A DNA stretch of 64,000 bases from Salinispirillum marinum (lineage in GTDB: Bacteria > Pseudomonadota > Gammaproteobacteria > Pseudomonadales > Natronospirillaceae): the NCBI RefSeq assembly GCF_042651565.1, contig NZ_JBHSDF010000003.1, one strand, 5' to 3'. The translations under genes were made by a program, and so were the position numbers. Position 1 is the first letter of the stretch; each line of letters begins with the position of its first letter. Positions 15,568-23,950 of the stretch are shown piece after piece. A model generated the notes under the pieces. It made no database searches. It was not told where the DNA came from and worked only from the letters and a program-made list of their open reading frames with translations.

Positions 15568-16665
15568 ATGAAAAGAACACTTGGAATTGTGGGCGCAGGC
15601 CAATTAGGCCGTATGATGGCGTTGGCGGCGGCACCTTTGAACATCCGCTGTTTGTTCTTGGACCCGGCCTCTGATGCCTGCGCCAGCGCTTACGGTGAAC
15701 ATATTGTGGCCCCCTACGACGACGTTGAGGCGGCGCTCACCTTAGCGGCGCAAGCGGATGCGGCAACCTTCGAGTTTGAAAATGTACCGCCCACCACCTT
15801 AGCGGCCATTGCCGCTGAAATTCCGGCGTACCCTACGGCAGCGGCCTTGGCGACCTCGCGGGATCGGTGGGTAGAAAAGTCTCTGTTCCAGCGCTTGAAC
15901 ATTCCGATTCCAGCCATCGCAAAGATTGATTCACAAGCCGATCTTGATCAAGCGGTTGTCAATATTGGCCTGCCTGCGGTGGTGAAAACCCGTACCATGG
16001 GGTACGACGGTAAAGGCCAGAAAGTGTTGCGTACCCCAGCGGACACGGCCGGCACTTTTGCCGAGCTGGGCAGTGTGCCCTTAATCATGGAAGGCTTTGT
16101 CGATTTCGATGAAGAAGTCTCTTGCGTGGCCGTGCGGGCCGTCGACGGCGACATGCGCTACTACGATCTGGTTTTGAATGAACACCAAAGCGGTATTTTG
16201 TATCGCTCACAGCCGCTGGCGGCCCACCTACTGCAAGCTCAGGCACAAGATTATGTGCAGCGGGTAATGGCCGAGCTGGACTATGTGGGTGTGATGGCCT
16301 TCGAGTTCTTCCGTAAGGGTGAACAGTTGATGGCCAACGAAATTGCCCCGCGCGTACACAATTCCGGGCACTGGACCATCGAGGGTGCCACCACCAGTCA
16401 ATTTGAAAACCATGTGCGTGCGGTCTGTGGCCTGCCATTGGGCGACACCCAAACGCGGGGACATGTGGTGATGCTGAACGTATTTGGTGCCCACCCCGAT
16501 GTGACGGCGTTGTGGCGGTTGCCCGGCGTGCATTGGCATGACTATGACAAAACCGACCGCCCTGGCCGAAAACTGGGCCATGTGACCATAACCGCGACGA
16601 CGACGGATGAACTGGCGGAACGCGAAACGGCAGCGGCGGCTTGTTTGCGCAATGTTCGAGGCTAA
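15568..16665 (+). CDS. purK: N5-carboxyaminoimidazole ribonucleotide synthase
   Basis: 365 residues, ATP-grasp fold. It makes N5-CAIR from AIR, ATP and bicarbonate, the step before PurE. Motifs: GIVGAGQLGRMMALAA at the N-terminus, FEFENVP, KTRTMGYDGKGQ in the ATP-grasp domain, and the family signature EIAPRVHNSGHWTIEGA. Second gene of the purEK pair. The following gene may start six bases after its stop, from the TTG at 16671. Confidence 0.97.
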   Translation: MKRTLGIVGAGQLGRMMALAAAPLNIRCLFLDPASDACASAYGEHIVAPYDDVEAALTLAAQADAATFEFENVPPTTLAAIAAEIPAYPTAAALATSRDRWVEKSLFQRLNIPIPAIAKIDSQADLDQAVVNIGLPAVVKTRTMGYDGKGQKVLRTPADTAGTFAELGSVPLIMEGFVDFDEEVSCVAVRAVDGDMRYYDLVLNEHQSGILYRSQPLAAHLLQAQAQDYVQRVMAELDYVGVMAFEFFRKGEQLMANEIAPRVHNSGHWTIEGATTSQFENHVRAVCGLPLGDTQTRGHVVMLNVFGAHPDVTALWRLPGVHWHDYDKTDRPGRKLGHVTITATTTDELAERETAAAACLRNVRG

Positions 16666-16670
16666 CGGGA

Positions 16671-17249
16671 TTGAAGACGCTAATCACGCCGCGTAAACGC
16701 AGCCAAACCATCACCTTAGTGGTGCTCTTACTGCTGATGGGCTTGTTTTACTACCTGCAATGGCCTACCCGCGTGCGCCCCCTGCCCACGCCGGAAGTAG
16801 CCGTGCATTTGCCAGTGGCCGACCTCACGGTATGGTTTGAGCGCACCCCGGATCAGGCCGAGCTTCTGGCGCCTGGTGGACTCAGTGGCCCGGTGCAAGC
16901 CACCAACTGGCAAGCCAATCGCAGCGGCATCAATATGCTGGTACAGGAATTGGTTTATCCCGCTGGCGTGTTGGAAAGCCGTGCCGAAGCTATTTTTGCC
17001 GACGCTATGCAGGCTGACCTAAGCGGCTTTGGTGGCGAGCTGACCGTGCTTTCGTCTGCTGGCGCTTCAAGCCGACAGCGCGTGGACTATACCCTGCGCG
17101 ATGAGGCCAGCGGCCGCCAATATGTCGGTGTGCTTCTGGCCCGCCCGCCCGCATTGGTCAAAATGGGTTGGGTGTTCAGTGACGCCGAACGTTTGCCACG
17201 CGTGCAGGCCATGATTGAAAAGCTGAACGGAATTCCCAGTGTCCCTTAA
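16671..17249 (+). CDS. Hypothetical membrane-anchored protein downstream of purK
   Basis: 192 residues from the TTG at 16671, which has GAGG nine bases upstream; a TTG at 16641 would overlap purK. After a basic start (TPRKRSQT) there is one hydrophobic segment, ITLVVLLLLMGLFYYL, then a soluble region of about 160 residues, probably periplasmic. No enzyme motif or cysteine is seen, and I do not recognise the family. Position suggests cotranscription with purEK, but no purine link is visible. Its stop codon lies inside the left arm of a long perfect inverted repeat. Confidence 0.6.
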   Translation: MKTLITPRKRSQTITLVVLLLLMGLFYYLQWPTRVRPLPTPEVAVHLPVADLTVWFERTPDQAELLAPGGLSGPVQATNWQANRSGINMLVQELVYPAGVLESRAEAIFADAMQADLSGFGGELTVLSSAGASSRQRVDYTLRDEASGRQYVGVLLARPPALVKMGWVFSDAERLPRVQAMIEKLNGIPSVP

Positions 17250-17282
17250 CAGAAATCCAATGAATTTCTGTTAAGGGACACT
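17238..17282. repeat. 19-base perfect inverted repeat across a stop codon (probable terminator)
   Basis: The arms are 17238-17256 and 17264-17282, 19 bases each and perfectly complementary, with a seven-base loop. The TAA of the preceding gene (17247-17249) is inside the left arm. The next run of T is at 17299-17304, after a gap, so it is not a textbook intrinsic terminator. It separates the purEK operon from the mnmG promoter and could block read-through or protect the 3' end of the mRNA. Confidence 0.7.
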
Positions 17283-17309
17283 AACACTGTATTGGCTAAT
17301 TTTTATCCG

Positions 17310-17315
17310 TATAAT
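17310..17315 (+). promoter_or_regulatory. Putative -10 element upstream of mnmG
   Basis: A perfect TATAAT lies 35 bases before the mnmG start, in the only AT-rich stretch of the gap. No good -35 hexamer is seen at 16-18 bases; TTGGCT at 17292-17297 is only 12 bases away. The upstream inverted repeat supports a fresh transcription start here. Confidence 0.5.
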
Positions 17316-17349
17316 ACATCCCCCGTTTTCTTCTCGACCCGAGGTTGTT

Positions 17350-19236
17350 GTGAATTTCCCAACGCAGTTTGATGTCATTGTTATCGGCGGCGGACACGCT
17401 GGCACAGAAGCCGCATTGGCGGCGGCTCGCATGGGCGCGCAAACCCTGCTGCTAACGCACAACATCGAAACCGTCGGCGTTATGTCCTGTAACCCGGCGA
17501 TTGGCGGCATTGGCAAAAGCCATTTGGTTAAAGAAATTGATGCCTTGGGCGGTGCCATGGCGCGCGCGACTGACCGCGCGGGCATCCAGTTTCGGGTGTT
17601 GAACAGCCGCAAAGGCCCTGCCGTGCGTGCTACCCGTGCGCAAGCCGATCGCCAACTGTACCGAGCGGCCATTCGTGAGATTGTTGAAAACCAGCCCAAT
17701 CTTTTCGTGTTTCAGCAAGCCGCTGATGACTTGATCATCGAGCAAGACCGCGTGTGCGGCGTGGTCACGCAAACTGGCATTCGCATCCACAGTAAAACGG
17801 TGGTGTTAACCGCCGGTACCTTCTTGGGTGGCCGCATTCATGTGGGTATGGATAACTATCAAGGTGGGCGCATGGGCGATGCACCCGCTAACAAGCTGGC
17901 GGAACGCTTGCGGGCGCTGCCGTTTAAAGTCGGTCGGTTAAAAACCGGCACCCCGGCACGGATCGACGCCCGTACGGTCGATTTCAGTGTGATGGAAGAG
18001 CAAGCGGGCGATACCCCGCTGCCCGTGATGTCGTATCTGGGCTCGGTTGAAGAGCACCCGCGTCAGGTCAGTTGCTACATCACGCACACCACGGAAGCCA
18101 CACACGATATCATTCGCAGCAACTTGGATAAGTCGCCCATGTACGCCGGGGTGATTGATGGCATAGGCCCGCGTTATTGTCCGTCGATAGAAGATAAGGT
18201 GGTGCGCTTTGCGGATAAATCTTCGCACCAAATTTTTGTTGAACCGGAAGGGTTGACCTCCTACGAACTCTACCCGAACGGCATTTCGACCAGCTTGCCT
18301 TTTGATGTGCAGGTGCAGTTTATCCGCACTATGAAAGGCTTTGAAAACGCTCACATGACGCGTCCCGGTTACGCCATTGAGTACGATTTCTTCGACCCGC
18401 AAGACCTTTCGCACTGGATGGAAACACGGTACGTGCAGAACCTGTTCTTCGCCGGACAAATCAACGGCACCACAGGTTATGAAGAAGCCGGTGCGCAAGG
18501 CTTGTTGGCGGGCTTGAATGCAGCCCTTCGGGCGCGTGATGCCGAGCCGTGGTATCCCCTGCGCGATCAAGCCTATGTCGGCGTGTTGATGGACGACCTG
18601 ATCACCATGGGTACTAAAGAGCCTTACCGCATGTTCACCAGCCGGGCGGAGTATCGCTTGTTGTTGCGCGAAGACAATGCCGACCAGCGCTTAACCGAAA
18701 AAGGTCGCGAGCTGGGCTTGGTGGAAGATGAACGTTGGGCAGCCTTTGCGCGCAAACAAGACGCCATTCAAGCGGAAACGGCGCGTATTGCTACGAGTTG
18801 GGTACGCCCAAATACACCGCATGGCGAAAAAGTTGCGACCTTGCTGCAACAACCCTTACGGCACGAGTATTCTCTGCGTGACTTATTGAAGCGCCCGGAA
18901 ATCAGTTACGCCAATTTGATCGAATTGTCCGATACGCACCCGGAATTGCCCGCCGAGGTTACCGAGCAAGTTGAAATCGCAGTGAAATACGAAGGCTATA
19001 TCAAGCGCCAACAAGAAGAGATCGACGCCCTGCGTAAGCATGAAAACACCGCGTTGCCGACCGACCTTGATTACAGCGTTATTTCCGGGTTGTCGAACGA
19101 AGTGCGACAAAAACTGCAACAAGTTAGGCCTTCTACCCTGGCGCAGGCCGGGCGGATTTCCGGGGTGACACCGGCCGCCGTTTCCTTATTATTGGTGCAC
19201 CTGAAAAAACAATCTGTCGCGCGTAAGAGTGCCTGA
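17350..19236 (+). CDS. mnmG: tRNA uridine-5-carboxymethylaminomethyl modification enzyme, FAD subunit (GidA)
   Basis: 628 residues, family length. With MnmE it installs the (carboxymethyl)aminomethyl group on U34 of several tRNAs. The FAD-binding motif VIGGGHAGTEAALAAARMG is at the N-terminus; MSCNPAIGGIGKSHLVKEID, RRGDAP-like GGRMGDAPANKLAERL and LKTGTPARID are diagnostic. The start is GTG with GAGG five to six bases upstream. First gene of mnmG-rsmG-parA-parB. The usual partner mnmE is not upstream here; purEK occupies that place. Confidence 0.97.
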   Translation: MNFPTQFDVIVIGGGHAGTEAALAAARMGAQTLLLTHNIETVGVMSCNPAIGGIGKSHLVKEIDALGGAMARATDRAGIQFRVLNSRKGPAVRATRAQADRQLYRAAIREIVENQPNLFVFQQAADDLIIEQDRVCGVVTQTGIRIHSKTVVLTAGTFLGGRIHVGMDNYQGGRMGDAPANKLAERLRALPFKVGRLKTGTPARIDARTVDFSVMEEQAGDTPLPVMSYLGSVEEHPRQVSCYITHTTEATHDIIRSNLDKSPMYAGVIDGIGPRYCPSIEDKVVRFADKSSHQIFVEPEGLTSYELYPNGISTSLPFDVQVQFIRTMKGFENAHMTRPGYAIEYDFFDPQDLSHWMETRYVQNLFFAGQINGTTGYEEAGAQGLLAGLNAALRARDAEPWYPLRDQAYVGVLMDDLITMGTKEPYRMFTSRAEYRLLLREDNADQRLTEKGRELGLVEDERWAAFARKQDAIQAETARIATSWVRPNTPHGEKVATLLQQPLRHEYSLRDLLKRPEISYANLIELSDTHPELPAEVTEQVEIAVKYEGYIKRQQEEIDALRKHENTALPTDLDYSVISGLSNEVRQKLQQVRPSTLAQAGRISGVTPAAVSLLLVHLKKQSVARKSA

Positions 19237-19238
19237 GC

Positions 19239-19871
19239 ATGACAGAGAGCTATCGCGCGGTGCTGCAAAACGCCATTGCCCAACTGGCAGTGCAGGTGAC
19301 GGACGAGCAGGTTGACCAATTATTGGCCTACCACGCCGGGTTGATCAAATGGAACAAGGCGTACAATTTAACGGCTGTGCGTGATCCGATGGATATGGTG
19401 CATCGCCATTTAATCGATAGCTTGAGCATCGTACCCTTTATACCGGCCGGTCGTTTACTGGATGTAGGCACTGGCGGTGGCTTACCCGGCATGGTCATTG
19501 CGTTGGTTCGGCCGGATGTTGAGGTCACCTTGCTGGACAGCAATGGAAAGAAAATTCGCTTTTTGCGGCAGATGACCATGGAGTTAGGTTTAAAATCGGT
19601 TGCAACCATACAGACTCGTGTGGAATCCTACAGCGCGAAACCCTATGACGTGATCACCAGTCGGGCGTTTGCTACCCTAGCCGACATGGTGCATTGGTCG
19701 CGTCATCTATTAGCCCCGGAGGGGGTTTTTGTGGCCATGAAAGGCCAATACCCGGATGCAGAACTGGCCGAACTGCCAGCGGATATCGTGGTTCAAGCGG
19801 TCCGTCAGTTGCAGGTACCCGGTGCCGACGGGCAGCGTCATCTCGTGCTTCTAGGACTAAACGCTGCGTAA
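19239..19871 (+). CDS. rsmG: 16S rRNA (guanine527-N7)-methyltransferase (GidB)
   Basis: 210 residues. It methylates G527 of 16S rRNA using S-adenosylmethionine. The SAM site LLDVGTGGGLPGMVIAL is clear, followed by LLDSNGKKIRFLRQ and TSRAFATLADM. The N-terminal WNKAYNLTAVRDP and HRHLIDSLSIVPF are family hallmarks. It starts two bases after mnmG, so the two are translationally close, as in most gammaproteobacteria. Loss of function gives low-level streptomycin resistance in several species. Confidence 0.96.
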   Translation: MTESYRAVLQNAIAQLAVQVTDEQVDQLLAYHAGLIKWNKAYNLTAVRDPMDMVHRHLIDSLSIVPFIPAGRLLDVGTGGGLPGMVIALVRPDVEVTLLDSNGKKIRFLRQMTMELGLKSVATIQTRVESYSAKPYDVITSRAFATLADMVHWSRHLLAPEGVFVAMKGQYPDAELAELPADIVVQAVRQLQVPGADGQRHLVLLGLNAA

Positions 19872-19948
19872 CTCGCGGTGGTTCATAGAAGTCAAAGCAG
19901 AATTCAATGACCCGAACATCGTCTCGGGTTGTGCTTGCGGAGTGTTGC

Positions 19949-20737
19949 ATGAAGAAGATCATCGCCGTCACGAACCAGAAAGGGGGCGTGGGTAAAACCA
20001 CCACCGCCATCAATCTGGCGGCTTCCTTAGTAGCCACCAAGCGTAAAGTGCTGCTGGTGGATATGGACCCGCAAGGCAACGCCACCATGGGCAGCGGCAT
20101 CGATAAAAATGCGTTAGAGCATCACCTATACCATGTCTTGATTGACCAGATGCCCGCACAGAACGTCATCGTCCATGCGGCACCAGCGGGCTATGATATG
20201 ATTCCCGCGAACGGCGATGTGACCGCTGCTGAAGTGGAATTGTTGTCAGTAGAAGGTCGTGAGTATCGACTGGCACGCGCACTGGAACCGATTGCCGCGC
20301 AATACGACATGATCATTCTCGATTGTCCACCGTCACTGAACATGCTGACCGTCAATGCCCTCAGTGCGGCCGACGCTGTGCTCATTCCTGTGCAGTGTGA
20401 ATATTTTGCCCTTGAAGGCATTGCGGCATTGCTGGATACCATCGAACAAATTAAAGAATCCACCAATCCGAGACTGGTGGTTGAAGGTGTACTGCGTACC
20501 ATGTACGACGGCCGCACCAGCTTGACCACCGATGTATCCAAGGAACTGCAAAACCATTTTGGTAGCCGTTTGTACCGTACGGTTATCCCGCGTAATATTC
20601 GCGTGGCCGAAGCGCCTTCACACGGTTTACCGGTCATGCAATACGACCAGTCGTCGCGCGGCGCGTTATCCTATTTGGCCTTGGCGGGTGAATTTATTCG
20701 TCGACAAGAAGACACCCCGTCCACCGCAGTTGAGTAA
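19949..20737 (+). CDS. parA: Chromosome partitioning ATPase ParA (Soj)
   Basis: 262 residues from the ATG at 19949, which gives the family start MKKIIAVTNQKGGVGKTTTA; an upstream in-frame ATG would add 14 unmatched residues, and GCGGAG lies just ahead of the chosen start. The deviant Walker A KGGVGKTT with its signature first Lys, Walker A' (VDMDPQGNAT) and Walker B (MIILDCPPSL) are intact. ParA dimers bind DNA non-specifically and move ParB-parS complexes, segregating the origin region. Eight bases before parB. Confidence 0.96.
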   Translation: MKKIIAVTNQKGGVGKTTTAINLAASLVATKRKVLLVDMDPQGNATMGSGIDKNALEHHLYHVLIDQMPAQNVIVHAAPAGYDMIPANGDVTAAEVELLSVEGREYRLARALEPIAAQYDMIILDCPPSLNMLTVNALSAADAVLIPVQCEYFALEGIAALLDTIEQIKESTNPRLVVEGVLRTMYDGRTSLTTDVSKELQNHFGSRLYRTVIPRNIRVAEAPSHGLPVMQYDQSSRGALSYLALAGEFIRRQEDTPSTAVE

Positions 20738-20745
20738 ATGTTGCT

Positions 20746-21660
20746 ATGTCGGTAAAGAAAAGAGGATTAGGGAAAGGCCTCAGTAGCCTGATCGGACCAT
20801 CCACCGCACCCCGTGAAGTGCCCGTGCAACCCGTTGCTAATGCAGACGTAGCGGCTGCTCCGGTGCCGCTGGCCGATCCGCGCGGCGAATTGACCTATCT
20901 GGCGTTAGACAGCTTGCAGCGCGGGCAATACCAACCGCGCCGCGATATGACACCCGAAGGGCTGGAAGAATTGGCGGCGTCGATTCGCTCGCAAGGGGTG
21001 ATCGAACCCATCGTCGTGCGCTCCATCACCACGGGCCACTATGAAATCATCGCCGGTGAACGGCGCTGGCGTGCCGCTAAGATGGCCGGGCTGGACAGCA
21101 TTCCAGTGGTGATTCGTGAGGTCAGCGACGAAGACGCCATTGCCATGGCGTTGATCGAAAACATTCAGCGTGAAGACCTGAATCCGGTCGAAGAAGCCTC
21201 CGCCTTGCAGCGTCTGCAGAAGGAATTTGAACTGACGCAGCAAGAAGTTGCCGATATCGTCGGTAAAAAACGGGCGACGGTGGCAAATTTACTGCGTCTT
21301 TTGAATTTGAGCTCCGAAGTGCGCCGAATGTTGGAACATGGCGACTTGGAGATGGGTCATGCCCGTGCCCTGTTAGCGGTAGACGGCCCCGATCAAGTCA
21401 AATTGGCCCAAGAAGTGGTCGCCAAGGCCTTGAATGTGCGGCAAACGGAAGCCTTGGTAAAAGCCCATCAAGACCGGGGTAATAAATCCTTGCCCGGTAA
21501 GCCTGTGGTGGATGCGAACATCCGTAAACTGGAAGACACCTTGGCCGCTCGCATCGGGGCGCCTGTGGTCATCAAGCACGGCAATAAAGGTAAGGGCTCT
21601 TTGGTGATCAGTTACAACAGTCTCGATGAGTTGGATGGAATTCTAGACCACATAAAATAA
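20746..21660 (+). CDS. parB: Chromosome partitioning protein ParB (Spo0J), CTP-dependent DNA clamp
   Basis: 304 residues. The N-terminal MSVKKRGLGKGLSSLI is typical. The CTPase/N-engagement domain has QYQPRRDM and the arginine patch GERRWRAAKMAG, followed by ENIQREDLNPVEEA. The HTH is LTQQEVADIVGKKRATVANLLRL. A C-terminal dimerisation domain ends the protein. It binds parS and loads as a sliding clamp. No convincing parS site was found in the window. It precedes the atp promoter by about 70 bases. Confidence 0.96.
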   Translation: MSVKKRGLGKGLSSLIGPSTAPREVPVQPVANADVAAAPVPLADPRGELTYLALDSLQRGQYQPRRDMTPEGLEELAASIRSQGVIEPIVVRSITTGHYEIIAGERRWRAAKMAGLDSIPVVIREVSDEDAIAMALIENIQREDLNPVEEASALQRLQKEFELTQQEVADIVGKKRATVANLLRLLNLSSEVRRMLEHGDLEMGHARALLAVDGPDQVKLAQEVVAKALNVRQTEALVKAHQDRGNKSLPGKPVVDANIRKLEDTLAARIGAPVVIKHGNKGKGSLVISYNSLDELDGILDHIK

Positions 21661-21729
21661 GAAATTGCGACAGATCATCCATCTCAGCGCCGCAAGGTGG
21701 AACTGCGCCAGCGAAAAGCAAATCAACTA

Positions 21730-21758
21730 TTGAAGGGGCGGCTTTGAACACCTATACT
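21730..21758 (+). promoter_or_regulatory. Sigma-70 promoter of the atp operon
   Basis: TTGAAG at 21730-21735 and TATACT at 21753-21758 are separated by exactly 17 bases, each one mismatch from consensus. They lie in the 142-base gap between parB and atpI and leave a leader of about 40 bases before the atpI start. Confidence 0.75.
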
Positions 21759-21802
21759 TTGCCGCGATTTTGAGATCATAGCTGATAAGAAACAGAGGCC
21801 CG

Positions 21803-22210
21803 GTGACCAAGCAGCAGGTAAGCACACCGCAGGCACAGCAACAGCATGTGGCAGACGTAAAGCGGCACATCCGAACGTCTGGCTGGTATGAACTCGCAAC
21901 ACTGATCTTGCTCGTTTTTGTCACTGTGCTGGTGTCGCGCTCGGTGGCTATAGCGGTCTTGTTGGGTGGTATTCTTTATCTGGTACCACAGTGGTTCTTC
22001 ACGCTGTTAACGCTACGCCACCTCGGCGCGCCCCATTCGATTGGGGTTTTCTTATCCACCATGATTGGTTTCACCGGAAAATTAGTGTTCACTGCATTTG
22101 GTTGTGCGGTGATCTTTTCGCAATACCCAGACGTTGCGGCAGGTTGGTTGATGACCACTCTGTTCTTTTTTTATGTATATGGTCTGGTAGTGCGCAGTAT
22201 TCTAATTTAA
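21803..22210 (+). CDS. atpI: ATP synthase subunit I
   Basis: 135 residues, first gene of the atp operon. Four hydrophobic segments are visible after a polar N-terminus (about residues 32-50, 52-70, 82-102 and 112-132), as expected for AtpI, a small membrane protein that helps assemble the c-ring and is not part of the finished enzyme. The start is GTG with GAGG shortly upstream. Sequence conservation in this family is low, so the call rests on position, length and topology together. Confidence 0.88.
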   Translation: MTKQQVSTPQAQQQHVADVKRHIRTSGWYELATLILLVFVTVLVSRSVAIAVLLGGILYLVPQWFFTLLTLRHLGAPHSIGVFLSTMIGFTGKLVFTAFGCAVIFSQYPDVAAGWLMTTLFFFYVYGLVVRSILI

Positions 22211-22245
22211 TTGCCGCTGCGGCGGTAAAAGAGGCTTAAACGACT

Positions 22246-23079
22246 ATGGCATACGAGAATCCGGCGGAATACATCCAGCACCACCTGTCGAACCTGACGT
22301 TTGGTAAACACCCTGAACTGGGTTGGAAAATCGCAACATCTTCTGAAGTCCCTGCAATGGGTTTCAACGCCATCCACGTCGATTCCATGTTTTGGGCGAC
22401 CAGTTTGGGTTTGTTGTTTTGCTTTATCTTTGGTCGAGCGGCTAGGCGTGCTACCTCAGGGGTACCGAGCAAGCTGCAATGCGCCATCGAGATGGTCATC
22501 GAGTTCATCGATAAGACCGTTAAAGAAGTTTTCCACGGCCGTACGGCCAGCATCGCGCCTATGGCATTGACGATCTTTGTGTGGGTGTTCCTGATGAACC
22601 TCATGAAGTTAATGCCGGTGGATCTTATCCCTTACACACTGGAAGTTGTGTTTGGTATCGGCTACCAGAAGGTTGCCGCAACGACAGATCCTAACGTGAC
22701 CTTGGGTATGGCCGCTTTTGTACTGATCATGGTGGTTGCACTGTCGATCAAGGTCAAAGGTTGGGGCTTCTTGAAAGAACTTTCGTTTACCCCGTTCAAC
22801 CACTGGTTGTTTATCCCCGTGAACTTGTTCATGGAAATCGTTGGTTTGATCGCCAAACCCATCAGCTTGGGTCTGCGTTTGTTCGGCAACATGTACGCCG
22901 GAGAGATGATTTTCTTGTTGATCGCCTTGATGTTCAGTGCCGGCTTATTGTTCTGGCCATTGGCGGGCGGTCTGCAATTTATCTGGGCCGTCTTCCACAT
23001 CCTGGTCATCACGCTGCAAGCATTCATCTTTATGGTGCTGACCATCGTGTATCTGGCGATGGCGCAAGAAGACCACTAG
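22246..23079 (+). CDS. atpB: F0F1 ATP synthase subunit a
   Basis: 277 residues, multi-pass membrane subunit forming the proton half-channels against the c-ring. The essential Arg is in the conserved helix LIAKPISLGLRLFGNMYAGEMIF (about residue 200), with the LRLFGN motif. LQAFIFMVLTIVYLAMAQEDH is the usual C-terminal helix. Length and order fit gammaproteobacterial AtpB. It is followed by a 93-base gap with a hairpin before atpE. Confidence 0.97.
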   Translation: MAYENPAEYIQHHLSNLTFGKHPELGWKIATSSEVPAMGFNAIHVDSMFWATSLGLLFCFIFGRAARRATSGVPSKLQCAIEMVIEFIDKTVKEVFHGRTASIAPMALTIFVWVFLMNLMKLMPVDLIPYTLEVVFGIGYQKVAATTDPNVTLGMAAFVLIMVVALSIKVKGWGFLKELSFTPFNHWLFIPVNLFMEIVGLIAKPISLGLRLFGNMYAGEMIFLLIALMFSAGLLFWPLAGGLQFIWAVFHILVITLQAFIFMVLTIVYLAMAQEDH

Positions 23080-23090
23080 ACGCTGTGACG

Positions 23091-23113
23091 GGAATGACCT
23101 AAAGGGTCATTCC
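23091..23113 (+). other. Intercistronic hairpin between atpB and atpE
   Basis: GGAATGACC at 23091-23099 and GGTCATTCC at 23105-23113 form a perfect nine-base stem with a five-base loop. No T-run follows, so it is more likely an mRNA processing or stability element than a terminator. Confidence 0.6.
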
Positions 23114-23172
23114 ATACCTGTTTACTGTTTGACGCTTTAAAACTTGAAACTACTGAAACTTAGGAGAAAACC

Positions 23173-23394
23173 ATGCTTATATATATTGCTGTTGCAATCG
23201 TTTTGGCTGCTGGCGCTTTGGGCGCATCTTTGGCAATCAGCTTGCTGGGTGGCAAACTGCTGGAAACTTCAGCACGTCAGCCTGAACTGGCACCTGCTCT
23301 GCAAACTAAATTCTTCATCATCGCCGGTCTGGTAGAAGCGATTCCTATCATCGGTGTTGGTATTTCTATGTACCTGATCTTCGTTGTTGCTTAA
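23173..23394 (+). CDS. atpE: F0F1 ATP synthase subunit c
   Basis: 73 residues, a hairpin of two membrane helices joined by the polar ARQPEL loop. The ion-binding carboxylate is Glu in GLVEAIPII, where E. coli has Asp61. The residue after it is Ala rather than Ser, and the first helix lacks the Gln seen in sodium-type c subunits, so the enzyme should be proton-coupled. AGGAG precedes the ATG by six bases, a strong initiation site suited to the many copies of c needed. Hairpins flank the gene on both sides. Confidence 0.97.
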   Translation: MLIYIAVAIVLAAGALGASLAISLLGGKLLETSARQPELAPALQTKFFIIAGLVEAIPIIGVGISMYLIFVVA

Positions 23395-23411
23395 TTTCGA
23401 ATGCTAATTCA

Positions 23412-23433
23412 CAAAACGCCTGCGGGCGTTTTG
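23412..23433 (+). other. Intercistronic hairpin between atpE and atpF
   Basis: CAAAACGCC at 23412-23420 and GGCGTTTTG at 23425-23433 form a perfect nine-base stem with a TGCG tetraloop, 17 bases after the atpE stop. The right arm ends in TTTTG, so it could act as a weak terminator or as a 3' stabiliser for an atpE transcript. Confidence 0.65.
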
Positions 23434-23467
23434 CAATTCGTCACTAATCAACAGAAGAGGTGAAGAC

Positions 23468-23938
23468 GTGAACTTTAATTACACGTTTGTTGGTCAAATC
23501 ATCACCTTTGCTCTGTTCGTTTGGTTTTGTGCCAAGTTCGTATGGCCGCCGCTGATTGCGGCCATCGAAGAACGCCAGAAAAAAATCGCTGATGGCTTAA
23601 ACGCCGCTGATCGCGCAGCGAAAGATCTGGAACTGGCGCAAGACAGTGCTGCCGCAAAACTGCGGGAAGCTAAAGAGCAAGCTGCAGCCATTATTGAGCA
23701 GGCGAACCGTCGCGCTGCCAAATTGGTTGAAGAAGCAAAGGATGAGGCCCGTGCCGAAGGTGAGCGTATGCTGGCAACAGCACGCGACGACATTCGCCAC
23801 GAGCAGAACCTGGCTAAAGAAGAGTTGCGTGCGAAAGTTGCCGTGCTCGCTATGCTGGGCGCAGAAAAAGTATTGGATGCCTCTATCGACGAGAAAGTCC
23901 ACAGTGACATGCTGGAAAAACTGGCAGCAGAACTGTAA
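23468..23938 (+). CDS. atpF: F0F1 ATP synthase subunit b
   Basis: 156 residues, exactly the E. coli length. One N-terminal membrane helix (VGQIITFALFVWFCAKFVW) is followed by a long charged coiled coil rich in Ala, Glu, Lys and Arg, which forms the peripheral stalk as a dimer. The start codon is GTG with GAGG upstream. A single atpF is present, with no atpF' paralogue, as usual in gammaproteobacteria. Confidence 0.96.
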   Translation: MNFNYTFVGQIITFALFVWFCAKFVWPPLIAAIEERQKKIADGLNAADRAAKDLELAQDSAAAKLREAKEQAAAIIEQANRRAAKLVEEAKDEARAEGERMLATARDDIRHEQNLAKEELRAKVAVLAMLGAEKVLDASIDEKVHSDMLEKLAAEL

Positions 23939-23950
23939 GGGGGTGGCGCT

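Noticed and set aside
17283..17349. Possible oriC upstream of mnmG
   Set aside because: Only TTATCCGTA resembles a DnaA box, and the gap is about 100 bases, half of it an inverted repeat. Too short and too poor in boxes.
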